From: Phragmites australis
Taxonomy: Eukaryota; Streptophyta; Magnoliopsida; Poales; Poaceae
Direction: 5' to 3'
Assembly: GCF_958298935.1 (NCBI RefSeq)
Contig: NC_084944.1
Span: 18,941,679-19,005,678, forward strand
Length of the DNA: 64,000 bases
In this document: positions 1-10,399 of the stretch, piece by piece
Position numbering within the stretch: position 1 is the stretch's first letter
Layout: every line of letters starts with the position of its first letter
The notes under the pieces: model-generated
The model's input: only the letters and a program-made list of their open reading frames with translations
Told to the model about the DNA's origin: nothing
Database searches by the model: none
Translations under genes and position numbers: made by a program

Positions 1-225
1 GGTTTATTTTATTACAACAGAAATTTTGCAGATTTTTTTACCACTTTCTCACTTCCTGTTAGTACCGAACAGATCTTGGGAAATGCCTATACCCCTTCTC
101 TCTTGGGATCCAGATTGTGCGTTTTCATGCGCCACAGTCCGGCCCAACCACACAGCGGCAGTGCGCTACAAAGCATATCATGTGAAGGGAAAAACAGCGC
201 TGCAGGGGACGCCGTGGAGGGAAAA

Positions 226-408
226 TAGCAATAGCTGCTCAGTTTTGGCGCCGCAACAGAATGCGTCAGCCGTGGAGGCAAATAACCATCTTTTAGGCTC
301 TGTTTGGCAGCTCCCGACTCCACTCACATCTGGAGTTTGCAAGCTTACATAAAGTAATTTACGTCTTTTTTAGTCTAATATTAATAGAAAATAACTCATC
401 CAAACAAC
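226..408. repeat. Dispersed direct repeat, copy 1
   Basis: This block (from AGCTGCTCAGTTTTGG through AGGCTCTGTTTGGCAGC to a TTTAGTCTAATATTA tail) recurs in the same orientation at 2,237-2,434 with scattered substitutions and one small insertion. The GGCTCTGTTTGG motif is common in non-autonomous grass DNA transposons. The two copies flank about 1.8 kb of other element debris, so they may be two members of one repeat family or a duplication. No coding potential is visible, and the 26-352 reading frame matches nothing I know. Confidence 0.6.
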
Positions 409-663
409 TCCTTGTACGACGAGATAAAGCAGGACGTCATGAATACGCTCTACATGGCGTGTTTAAGCTATGAGCTTATAAGCACCTTTTAGATTCTGAA
501 CACATATGCAGGCTGCTAATACTTCTCGTATAACTTTGGGTAATGGATCACCAAAGAACACATGCCCAAAACAACATTTATATTTGATGGTATTTTGTTC
601 ATGTCCATCATGCATATTCACTAGCTAGTATTTTATATGCATACTACAGAAAGGAAAAATATC

Positions 664-1790
664 TCACTACTACAGAAAAGATTATCCGTACCTCTATTTA
701 ATGTCAGTTCAAAAATAACCGACAAGAATAAGTTATCTCTGCTTGTTCTTAAAAAAAAACAAACAGCAATAGTCCATCCGGTAAAAATCGGTACTTATAA
801 TTGATTATCACTGCCAGTCCTAACTATGAACTGGCAGTGATAATGGAGGCATTGTCACTGTCGGTTTATTATATTAACTAACAGTGACAATAAAATACAG
901 CCAATCTTCAAAAATTCATAACTTTTTTATACGGAGTCGGATAAATACAAACTTTATATGAAATTTGTAGATCTCGATGAGATCTATAACTTTGTAGTTG
1001 ATAGCTTTTTATTTGAAGCCATATAGATGCTGAAATAATTATCTAAAGACTGTCAAATGAAAAACTACACACTTAACCACAAAGTAAATTATCAGATCTA
1101 GTGTAACATTAGTAGTAATGATTGAAAAAGTCATACATAGAGACATAAAGTTGAAAACTATAACTTCAAATATTTTTATCGTGAATTTGGTAACTCGAAT
1201 TGATGAAATGTCTGTGCAACACCAACTTTCAGATATAGCACTACGTCTCTAAAAATTTTCAGGCAAATTGGAGAAGGTAAATTTTTGACTAAAAACTTCA
1301 GAGGTCCTGTCGAGGGTCTTTTGAGCCTTTTTGGGCTGTTAAGAAAGGTACCAGTTTTTTTAGATGCACTCCTCTTTAGCTTTGAAAGTAGAGGTCGAAT
1401 GTCAAAATCGGACTCTATATACAAAAGTTATGGTTGTTTTACTAAACTATGTATGGATTGAAGATAAACTTTTGTATATGGAGTCAGATGGAGTGAAATT
1501 AACTTTATATAAAAATTGTAGCTCTAGACGAGATGTATAACTTTGTAGTTGATAATCTTTTCATTTAAAGCAATATATATGCATAAATAATGGTACAAAA
1601 ATTTGAGCAGGAAATATCAAAAGAATAAATTACCCCATAACCATCGGGTAAGACTATGAGGTAAGATGGTAAGGAAGCTTCGTGCGAGGGGTGAGGTCGT
1701 GGGTTTGATTTCCACAAATTGCAAAGGGTGCGTGAATTTCTATATTCGCAGGTTCGACTCATAGAAGCCCAGGGGTGGGAGGGGGGAGTG
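664..1790. mobile_element. Decayed CACTA-like fragment
   Basis: The fragment opens with CACTACTACAGAAAAG at 664, a CACTA-type terminus. Short inverted motifs follow (ACTGCCAGT and ACTGGCAGT around 808-836) like CACTA subterminal repeats. Inside, a block containing GAGATCTATAACTTTGTAG at about 921-1037 is repeated at about 1471-1586. No opposite terminus and no transposase frame are seen. The right limit is set only by the start of the next repeat, so the extent is uncertain. Confidence 0.45.
921..1586. repeat. Internal direct repeat pair (about 115 bp units)
   Basis: Units at about 921-1037 and 1471-1586 share a GGAGTC start, a TATAACTTTGTAGTTGATA core and an ATGC...AATAAT end. A weaker third relative lies near 1130-1200. 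Sequences of this kind occur inside large grass CACTA elements. Noncoding. Confidence 0.55.
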
Positions 1791-1793
1791 CAC

Positions 1794-2223
1794 GAAACTA
1801 TAGATACTTTGGCAAAATTATTGTAAATTATAAAATTACAGATTTAAATAACATTTTCACAAAAATCCAAATTTAGCATCGATTTTATCAAAAAATTATA
1901 GATTCTATCGCAAACCTGTTAACCTGACGAATGGACTCTGCTTGCAGTCACATGAACTCCCAGACGATCCATTTTATAAACTGACAGCTGCTGTGAGACT
2001 ACAAGCAGGGCCTAGTCGTCATGGTAACGGGACTGGAAATAACTCCTCTAGAATTTGTTTTGTGATAAATTGTGAAATCGTTGCTTAAATATGTAGTTTT
2101 GCGATAATTTTACCAAAGTATCTATATTTTTACTATAAAATTAGCACTAAATTTGTAGTTTTGGGAAACTATTGCTTAAATCTGTAGTTTTACAATAATT
2201 TTATCAAAGCATCTATAGTTTTG
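1794..2223. mobile_element. MITE with long terminal inverted repeats
   Basis: The left arm beginning AAACTATAGATACTTTGGC (from 1795) is the inverse of the right arm ending CAAAGCATCTATAGTTTTG (about 2205-2223). The arms match over about 50 bases, including the ATTATTGTAAA and ACAGATTTAA blocks. A second, diverged copy of the right arm sits at about 2088-2135, so that arm has been duplicated. The core (1,915-2,045) is unrelated. No convincing target duplication was found, so the superfamily is left open. Confidence 0.65.
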
Positions 2224-2236
2224 CAAAATTTACTCA

Positions 2237-2434
2237 TAGCAGTAGCTGCTCAGTTTTGGCACCACAACAGAATACGTCAGCCGTAAAGGAAAATAGCCAT
2301 CCTTTAGGCTCTGTTTGGCAAGCCTGCAGCTCCCACTCCCAGCTCCACTCATATCTGAAGTTTGTAAGCTAAAAAAAAGTAATTTATATCATCTTTAGTC
2401 TAATATTAAAATAAAATAACTCATCAAAACACCC
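2237..2434. repeat. Dispersed direct repeat, copy 2
   Basis: Same orientation and order of motifs as the block at 226-408. It carries an extra AAGCCTGCAGC stretch inside the GGCTCTGTTTGGC region. It ends in the same AT-rich tail (TTTAGTCTAATATTA). It directly follows the MITE. Confidence 0.6.
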
Positions 2435-3950
2435 CTAGTATACCCCTATCTAGCTCCACAAATTGATGCAAGTAGACATACCTAACTCTAAATTATTGGA
2501 GCTAGAGCTCTACCAAATATACCCTTAGCTTGTCTTACTCTTATCACTTCGGAAAGAAAAAAAGGAACCACACGTGGACATAGGCATGAAAGATGCAAAG
2601 AGTTGAAGATGACATTAAACCAAGTTATACCCATGAAGATGGATAGTGCTTCTAGGGACAAAGGGAAGGAATTTGAAGAACACATGGTCCTCAGTAGATT
2701 CACTCAACTATTAATAGTAATCTTGTTAATATGCTAAATTTAGAAATCTAGTGAAAGTAGTGATAGCTATATTACAAAGAGTTATTACTTGTTATTTAAC
2801 TTTTGCAGGACCAAATATTAATATCAATCGTTGTTACAATTCCTTGTATTTTCAGGATGCTGTTAGTTGAATATTCTTGTGTTATTTCGTACATTGCAGG
2901 ACTCCAAATTAATCACTATGCATTAATTGTAGTTATTTCTTCTGTATCAAAAAGGTTCAAGAGACTCAGGTTCTCAGCAGTGCAAGACACAGATGGTGTT
3001 TGTTATTGTCGTTCCATCTCGCTTGCTTCAATGGCCGTTTTGTTTCCGAATTCCTATTTGGAGGACCACCTCTAGATAGCCAACATGTGGACCACCCTCC
3101 CATGCATGCCACATGTCAGACAGAGCGTCATCTCCCTCTGCCAAACATGGTGAGTTAGGGTTAGGAGGGGGTTCTTCTGGCCAATGGGGTTTAGAGGGAT
3201 GGCCGTGGGTGGCAGACGACCAGACAGTGGTGGCGGTCGGTGGTCGACATTTTGAGGTGGCGGAGGCACCGCCACATTGTTCATGGAGGAACACTCGGGG
3301 GCGCGGAGCCATTAACAAGGGAAAGCTCAGTTGTTAGTGTAAGGAGGGATGGAGGCCACGACGATGGTGAAAGGCATGGGGTAGCACGATGATGCAATGA
3401 GGATGCCACTGATCACTAGCTGTGGAAGCGACCCGCGAACGAGGCGGGCGCAATCAGCAACTATGGTGGGATTGGGGCCATGGAGAAAGTGGAGGGTAGA
3501 GAGCGGGGACCGGTGGATGGGAGCAACGATGCTAGGGTGGAAACGAAAGAAGGAGAGAGGAGGTGACACATGACGGATGAAGAGATGGGAGAGAGTGGGT
3601 CATAAGGTCGGACAATTAGGGTGGTCCTTTGAATAGAGGCCCTCTTTTGTTGGATGCTTTAATGGGCTTACATTTTCGTTGGGCTTGGGCCTCACAATAG
3701 GAGTCGTACGCTGATTACCGAAGCAAGCATGCATGTTTGTATGATAACATTAGACAAATGTATCACCCAACAATCGTGGTCATGCTCCAGGTCTGAACTC
3801 GTTGTTAGACTAACCATTACATCTAACATCAAGAACCATAGTGCTTGTATGATATCTGGTAACATTTAAACATTATGTTGAAACTCACCAAATGGAACCA
3901 ACTGAAACTAAAGATAGCTATTTCAGAAAATTTTGTTGCATTTGCATATG
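2435..3950. other. Unrecognised intergenic sequence with a GC-rich patch
   Basis: No gene is recognised. About 3,080-3,600 is GC-rich and purine-skewed (GGTGG, GGAGG runs). That skew produces overlapping frames on both strands with no family resemblance. It could be the 5' leader of an old element. The rest is AT-rich with no clear repeat boundary. Confidence 0.4.
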
Positions 3951-6935
3951 CAGGCCCGTCCTTGAGCATGGGCCACAGGTGCGACTGCCTAGGGCCCCTC
4001 GAAGGTAGGGGTCCCAACCCAATTCTAGCGGCCCAGCCCGGACAGCGAATGCAGCACCACACCCTCATCACGCAAATTGCCCAATCTGGACTCCACAGCC
4101 CCAATTCCAAACACTACTTGACTCGACTGCTCTACTTGTAGGCTGTAACCTTAACCCTAGCCCTAGGTCTCCATTCCCCAATGGCCAATCCTCCCTATCT
4201 CAGCTCTTGACGGCAGCGATGCGGCATTTCCTTCCACTTCCCTGGTCTTCCCTCATGGCCTCACACCCTCACCTCGGGAGCACGTGATTGCAAATGCCTC
4301 GCATTCTCCTCCTAAATATGGCGCCATTAATGGAGGAAAAGAGGATTTCAATTGCTAATCACATCCTACCCAGCTTCAATTGCCTAATTTTGCAGTGGCA
4401 TGACTCAAAAATCTCTCAATTAGCCATTGCAAGTTGCAAGTTTATAAATTCTCCAATTACTCGACCTCACCTCAACTTCCTATTTGCTCCCTTTTGTTAC
4501 TTGGGCGACTGACGACGGTGAGTCTAAGACATCCCTGGCTCCCTGCTGTTGTGCACTAGCCACTTGTGTAGCCGCATATGGTGCTGAGGCCTGAGGTGTG
4601 GAGCAGTGGAGTTAATTGCTGAAGACAAGGGGGCAGGGGCATCTTCTGAATTTTGATCTTCAAGATTATAGGTGTTGTTACTCATTATCTCTAATTATTT
4701 TTTATGTTTATTTATAATATCCTATGATAAGATGTTGCTCAAAAAGTATTTGTTTGGTAGTGAGAAAAGAAAAAAGAGAAAATGGGTAGATGAATTGATA
4801 GAATCACAAAGAGGTGCTATCGACAATTTTGTAGAACACATGTACTTCTAGTAATGTTAATGAATTGGCCATAGTTGTTGTTGAACAACAGCCTACAGAG
4901 AATTTGATTGAGCCTAATGATACTTATGACGATAATAATAATTCGAGTGCGAATGAAAATTTAGATAATCCAACTGGTACAACAAATGTTGATGAACAAC
5001 TTACCTTTACTATGGACATTTGTAACCCAAGAAATTGGGATAATCTTGATAAAAAAGGAAGGGATATTTTAGTTGATAAAGGGCCTATAAGAGAAGAAAA
5101 CCTTGTATTCCCTACAGGTAATGTTTTTAGACATTTTTCTTATTCTTATTTTTCCAAAAAATTACTTAATGGAGAGGTGCAAGATAGGAAATGATTGGTT
5201 TATTCTAAACATGTCGACAAAGCATATTGCTTTTGCTGTAAACTTTTCAAATCTTGTAACACTAAGAGCTCGCTAGCAGATAATAGAATGAGGGATTGGA
5301 AGTATCTTACTTTGAGGCTCAAAGAACATGAGAGTAGTGTAGAGCATATTACTAATATGAACACTTGGAATGAATTAAGAATTAGATTGTGCAAAAATAA
5401 AAAAATTCACAAGGATATTTACTTGCAAACCACAAAGGAGAAAGAATGATTGAGACAAGTTTTAGTAAGAATAGTTTCTGTTGTGAAATATCTTGGTAAA
5501 TGTAATTTGGCTTTTCAGGGATCTAGTGAGAAACTTTACCAAGATGATAATGGTAATTTCTTAGCATGCATTGAGGTGATTGTTGAATTTGACTTGGTTA
5601 TGCAAGACCATCTTAGGTGTCTTGAAAACAATGAAATTAATTACTACTATCTTAGTCATAAAATTTAGAATGAGTTAATTTCTCTTATGGCATATGCTGT
5701 TAAAAGTTATATCATAAACATTGTTAAAGAGGTCAAGTATTTCTCTATAATCCTTGATTATACTTTAGATCTGAGCCATCAAGGACAAATGACTTTAATT
5801 GTTCAATGTTTTAACTTGACAAATAAAAAAACCTAAAATAGAAGAGTTCTTTTTAGAGTTCTTGAAGGTAGACGACACATCTGGTTTGGGTATCTATAAT
5901 GAATTACTTGATGCTATGATGTCCTTTGGTCTTAATCTAACTAGCTGAGAAGGAAGTCAAGGTTATGAAAATGGTTCTAATATGAAAAGAAAACACCAAG
6001 CGGTAAAAAAAAGGCTTTGTGATATGAATCCAAGGGCTTTGTATATGCCTTGTGCTTGCCATAGTCTTAATATAACTCTTTGTGATATGGCAAAGTCTTG
6101 TGGTAAAGCCATTTCATTTTTTGGAATTGCGCAACGACTATATGCATTATTTTTAGGTTCTACTAAAAGATAGAAAGGTTTGCTAGACCATGTTCCAAAT
6201 TTAACTTTGAAATCCTTGTGTAATACTCGTTGGGAGAGTAGAATCAAAAGTGTCCAAGCTATTAGATATCAAGCTCCTCAGCTAAGGATTGCTTTGCATG
6301 CATTATATAAATCTAATGATGTTGAACCAATGACAAAGAGTGATGCAAAAATCTATTTGACTCTCTTGGCAATTTTGAGTTTATTCTTGGTATGGTTATT
6401 TGGCATGACATCTTGCTTGCTGTAAATATGGTGAGTAAGAAGTTGCAATCCCTATCCATGTTCATTGACTCTACATTGCAGCAAATTGAAGGTATTATGG
6501 AGTACTTTGATAAATATAGAAATGAAGGATTTGTATCTAGTTTGAACATTGCTAAAGTCCTTGCATGCAACATAGGTGTAGAGCCCTCGTTTCCAATAAA
6601 AAGATGTGCTATTAGGAAGAAACAATTTGATGAAACTTATCATAATGAGGTGATACTACTAGCTGAGAAAGCTTTTGAAGTTAAATATATTTTTGGTTAT
6701 GGTTGATATGACAACTACATCATTAAAAAATAGATTTGAAGAATTGAACATGTTTAAAAGTATATTTGGGTTTTTACTAAGCTCAAGAACCTTCAAGTCA
6801 ATAGATAATGTTGAACTAAGTAATTGCTGCACTAAATTTTCAAAAACTTTTTCTCAAGACAATTCACCTGATGTTGACTTAAACGAACTTGTTTCTGAAT
6901 TAAGAGTTAAATGAATTAAATGATCTTGTTTCTTA
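3951..6935 (+). mobile_element. hAT-family transposon, 3' truncated
   Basis: The element starts CAGGCCCGTCCTTGAG at 3951, the typical terminus of grass hAT elements with TTF-type zinc-finger transposases. It continues through the characteristic GGGCC-rich leader to a decayed transposase gene (4,732-6,914). The 3' inverted terminus is absent: the sequence passes into LINE sequence at about 6,940. The 8 bp target duplication therefore cannot be checked. Confidence 0.8.
4732..6914 (+). pseudogene. hAT transposase (TTF-type zinc finger, DUF4371) pseudogene
   Basis: This would have encoded a hAT transposase that cuts and pastes the element in the nucleus. Visible in order: a basic N-terminus (4,732-4,840); an acidic Asn/Asp-rich linker; the TTF-type zinc finger with the AYCFCCKLF core (about 5,220-5,250) and the downstream His pairs; DUF4371-like sequence (5,450-5,850); then the RNase-H-like core with the CNTRWES motif near 6,220 and following helices to 6,700. 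The C-terminal hATC dimerisation region is essentially missing. At least five in-frame stops (for example 5,192 TGA, 5,447 TGA, 5,666 TAG) and several frame changes make it inactive. Family assignment is firm; the start codon choice is approximate. Confidence 0.85.
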
Positions 6936-6939
6936 AATG

Positions 6940-9008
6940 ATCTTGTTCGATTCGTAGCGGGATGACACTCCTCAGGTTTCAGACCTTCGAAATGACTTCC
7001 TTACGGCTTAGTTCATAGAAAAGGATGTGTGGGATGCAATATTTCAGATGGAATAACAAAGCACCCGGGCCAGATGGATTTCTGGTAGAGTTCTATTAGA
7101 CTTTCTCGGATGTCATAAAAAATGATATGATGATACTTTTTTAGGAGTTACATGCTGGAACACTGCCTATCCATAGCTTAAACTTTGGCATAATCACTCT
7201 GCTACTTAAAATCAAGGACGCTGCTCATATCCAGCAATATAGACCTATTTGCTTGCTTAACGTCAGCTTCAAGATTTTTATAAAGGTAGCCACCAATCAC
7301 ATAAATAGGGTAGTGGATCAGCTAATCTGACCCACTCATATCACGTTTATGCGATGTAGAAATATCCTCTAGGGGGTAATAATATTGTATGAGACTATCC
7401 ACGAATTGCACTGTAAAAATATAAGTGGAGTTTTGCTAAAATTAGACTTTGAAAAGGCTAATGATAAATTTAAGTGGCCTTCCTTACTACAATCACTCAG
7501 ATTAGTCTGGTGTCATGGAATGCTTCGAGAAAAGACTGAGTAATTGGTTGAGCAAGTATCTATCTACAGGAGGACGACTCGTTCTTCTCAACTCAGTACT
7601 CAGCAGCTTACCTACTTACATGATGTCCTTCTTCCTTATCCTGCGGGGGTGCTAAAATGGCTTGACTACTACCGCTCCAGATTCTTCTGGCAAGGTGATA
7701 GTCATAAAAAATATCGTCTAGCGGAGTGGAGTGTCATGTGCCAACCCAAAGACCAGGGTGGTTTAGGGATTAGAGATCTCCATGCTCACAATATGGCGCT
7801 ATTATGTAAATGGATTTACAAATTAGAGACTGGAGAGAGGACTTGGCAAGAATTATTGTAGAATAAATACCTTAGATCCGAACCTATGTCTTAGGTTACA
7901 TGGAAACTAGGTGACTCCCATTTTTTGGTTGGGCTGATGAAGGTCAAGCATAACTTTTTCCTCTTTGGTTCCTTCATCATCAAAGATGCTTCCCAAATTA
8001 GATTTTAGGAGGATCAATGGCTGAGAAATGCACCATTCAGCGAGCAATATCCTTGCATGTATAATGAGGACACGGTTGCCATCATGTTACACTCTAAGTC
8101 CACAAGATATCTCCTTCTGGAGGATCCTTGCTGGTCCAAAACTGCTTGTATGGAACGAGTTGATTCAATGCCTTAGCTATATTTCCTTATCTTAAGGGAG
8201 TTCCGGTGGAATCTCTCGCAAGATGGAAATTTCCGCGTAAACTCTTTATATTGCACTCTAATACATCACAACGCGCCAAATTTGAATAGGTAGTTATGGA
8301 AATTGAAGGTTACATTAAAAATTAAAGTCTTTCTTTGGTACATGCACAAACAAGTTCTTTTAACAAAGGATAACCTTTATAAAAGATAATGGCAAGGTAG
8401 CCAAAAGTGTTGCTTTTGTCACATGAATGAGATGATTAAGCATATCTTTTTTTTACTATTGTTTTGCTTGATCAGCATGGTTCATAATCCAAGTGGCCTC
8501 CAATATTTATCCATAACGTAGCACAACTAATATGTTTGATAATTGGCTCTGTGGTCTAAGTAAACAGTGGAAAGCCGATCTAATGGTGGATGCTGCCGCA
8601 TTTTGTTAGTCTATATGGTTATGCTGAAATGATATTGTTTTTTGAAAAAAGGAGTATTCCTCTCCTTTGCGGGTAATCTTCTCTGTACGTTGTGGCTCCA
8701 TACATGGTCTATTCTACAGCAATAGAAATGGCAACATTCGGTGGCTACGGTGTGTGCACACTTGGAGAGGGTGGCCAGGGTGTTGTTAACCCATTTTTGG
8801 TGGCAGTCTAGACTTTGTATAGATTTACCATCTTAGACCTGCTTCAAAGTGTTTTTCATTTCAGAGTCATGTGGTTCATCCTAGTTTGTGTTTTTTCCTT
8901 TTTGGCTGAGTAAATCTTAGTTATGCAGAGGCCGGGAGCACTCTCTTATGCTGTTGTATCATCTTGATGTCACGATAAGAGATAATAAAGCTTCCTTTAT
9001 CAAAAAAT
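6940..9008 (+). mobile_element. 5'-truncated L1-type LINE
   Basis: This is a non-LTR retrotransposon fragment containing the second half of ORF2. Recognisable parts are the reverse-transcriptase start (about 7,030-7,300, with a QQYRPICLLN-like block), the conserved AEWSVMCQPKDQGGLGI block at 7,720-7,775, and a zf-RVT domain (about 8,290-8,480, with KIKVFLWYMHKQ and CCFCHMNE). It ends in a short A tract after CTTCCTTTATC at 9,002-9,008. The 5' portion (endonuclease, ORF1) is missing, as usual for truncated LINEs. It joins the hAT fragment at 6,935-6,940. No target duplication was identified. Confidence 0.8.
7030..8480 (+). pseudogene. LINE ORF2 reverse transcriptase / zf-RVT pseudogene
   Basis: The remnant of the LINE polymerase would copy element RNA at a nicked target. 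It is spread over all three forward frames, with many stops and frameshifts. The longest open piece is 7,544-7,861. The reverse-transcriptase catalytic motif is not intact. The C-terminal Cys-rich zf-RVT region is still clear. Non-functional. Confidence 0.75.
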
Positions 9009-9611
9009 AGCCCGAAATTAAAATTCTTGTGTTCAAAGTTGTTCGATGCCAAGTTGAAATTGTGCCCTCCCTATGGATCTATTCACTAATCCCCATTTCT
9101 CCAAACTCTAAAATCATGGAAAGCAACTGGATTGTGTTGGATTTTTCAATTTCAAATCAAGTTTTCTTGAGCTTAGAGTCCCGATTACTTTGTGTTCAAA
9201 GTTCAATTTTCAGAATTTAGAATTCAGATTTTGGAGTTCAAAGCTCAATTTTTAATGATCAAAGTTGGATTTTTTTAGCTTCCCTATCGACCCTTCATAG
9301 TATGGTTTCATCATTAATTATTCTATTTCTATTTCTCCTTTATTCTATCAGTTTTGTTATATCTCTTATGACTGGGATCTTGCAAATCCCTCAGTCACCA
9401 AAATTTCAATGCTCTTTGGAGGGTTCGGGTTAGAGGTGGAGATTACCTTGCTCTGGCGGGCTTAGAGGGATCTCCTTGCCAGTCAGTGGAGGTGGTGGCA
9501 GCAGGCGGGACGGAGAGGACAGCCGGTGGGGGCTTATTTTTGCAGTTAGCAGCGACAATGGTCGAGGGTGGTGTCTTTGGTGGTGGTGGCACCGCCGGAG
9601 CCAGATGGGGT
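9009..9611. other. Unrecognised spacer before the CACTA element
   Basis: 9,009-9,390 is AT-rich with loose repeats of TTCAAAGTTCAATTTT. 9,390-9,610 is GC-rich with GGTGG and GGCGG runs. No gene or element is recognised. The CACTA terminus starts directly after GGGGT. Confidence 0.35.
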
Positions 9612-9629
9612 CACTACGAGAAAAAAGGA

Positions 9630-9945
9630 CATGAGTGACGTGTGATAACCGTCATAGGTGACGGGTCTCATAGCCATCACCCCGAACGCATCACTGATGA
9701 CTATTCATAAGTGACAGCTAAGGACCCATCACCATTGAGGTCATAGATGACGGGTCGTAACCGCGACCTAGAAGATATAAGGGACGGGTAAACTAGTTAC
9801 CTGTCACTTATGTTAAGGCATAAGTGATGGGTTAATAGGTTACTCGTCACTTATATTAAGACACAAGTAACGGTAACCTCTTGACCCATCACTTATATCA
9901 ATACATAAGTGACGGGTAACCTCTTTACCCATCACTTATGTATAG
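9630..9945. repeat. CACTA 1 left subterminal repeats
   Basis: About a dozen copies of a GTGACGGGT-type motif and its complement (ACCCGTCAC, or decayed ACCCATCAC) are spaced by AT-rich TTATG/CATAA linkers. In En/Spm elements such motifs are binding sites for the element's DNA-binding protein. That role is inferred here from family knowledge. Confidence 0.75.
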
Positions 9946-10399
9946 TTTATTCTGTAGGATTGTCTTATTTCCTGGTTGCATCCTGGAGCATAGCCAGGGT
10001 TTGGTAGCCATCTTCTCCCTGCAAACAACAACAATGTATTCAAATCCATATCGACAAACACACTTATATAAGACTCACTTCATTACAGAATCACAAAGGT
10101 TACAAAGTTTAAATCAATTCATCACAGAATAGCAAAGGTTACAAAGTTTCAATCAATTCATATTGCATAAGACCTCAGAACCTAGGGTTTCTATAGTACA
10201 ACTTGCCGTGTGGGTTGATAACTTCTAACATTATGAACTTGGTGATCCGTTCTCAAATCTCCAGGAGTGCACCGTCGTAAAAAATAAACTAAAAATCCTG
10301 CATAATTTGATGCATAACCAATCTCATGTTATCATGGAATTAAACTAATTACTGAAATTAGTTATGAATAATCTTGTTTTGAACTTACATTGGAGGATT

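Noticed and set aside
1680..1765. tRNA B-box-like phrases (GGGTTTGATTTCC, GGTTCGACTC), possible SINE or tRNA
   Set aside because: No A box at the right distance, no cloverleaf and no poly-A tail with flanking duplication.
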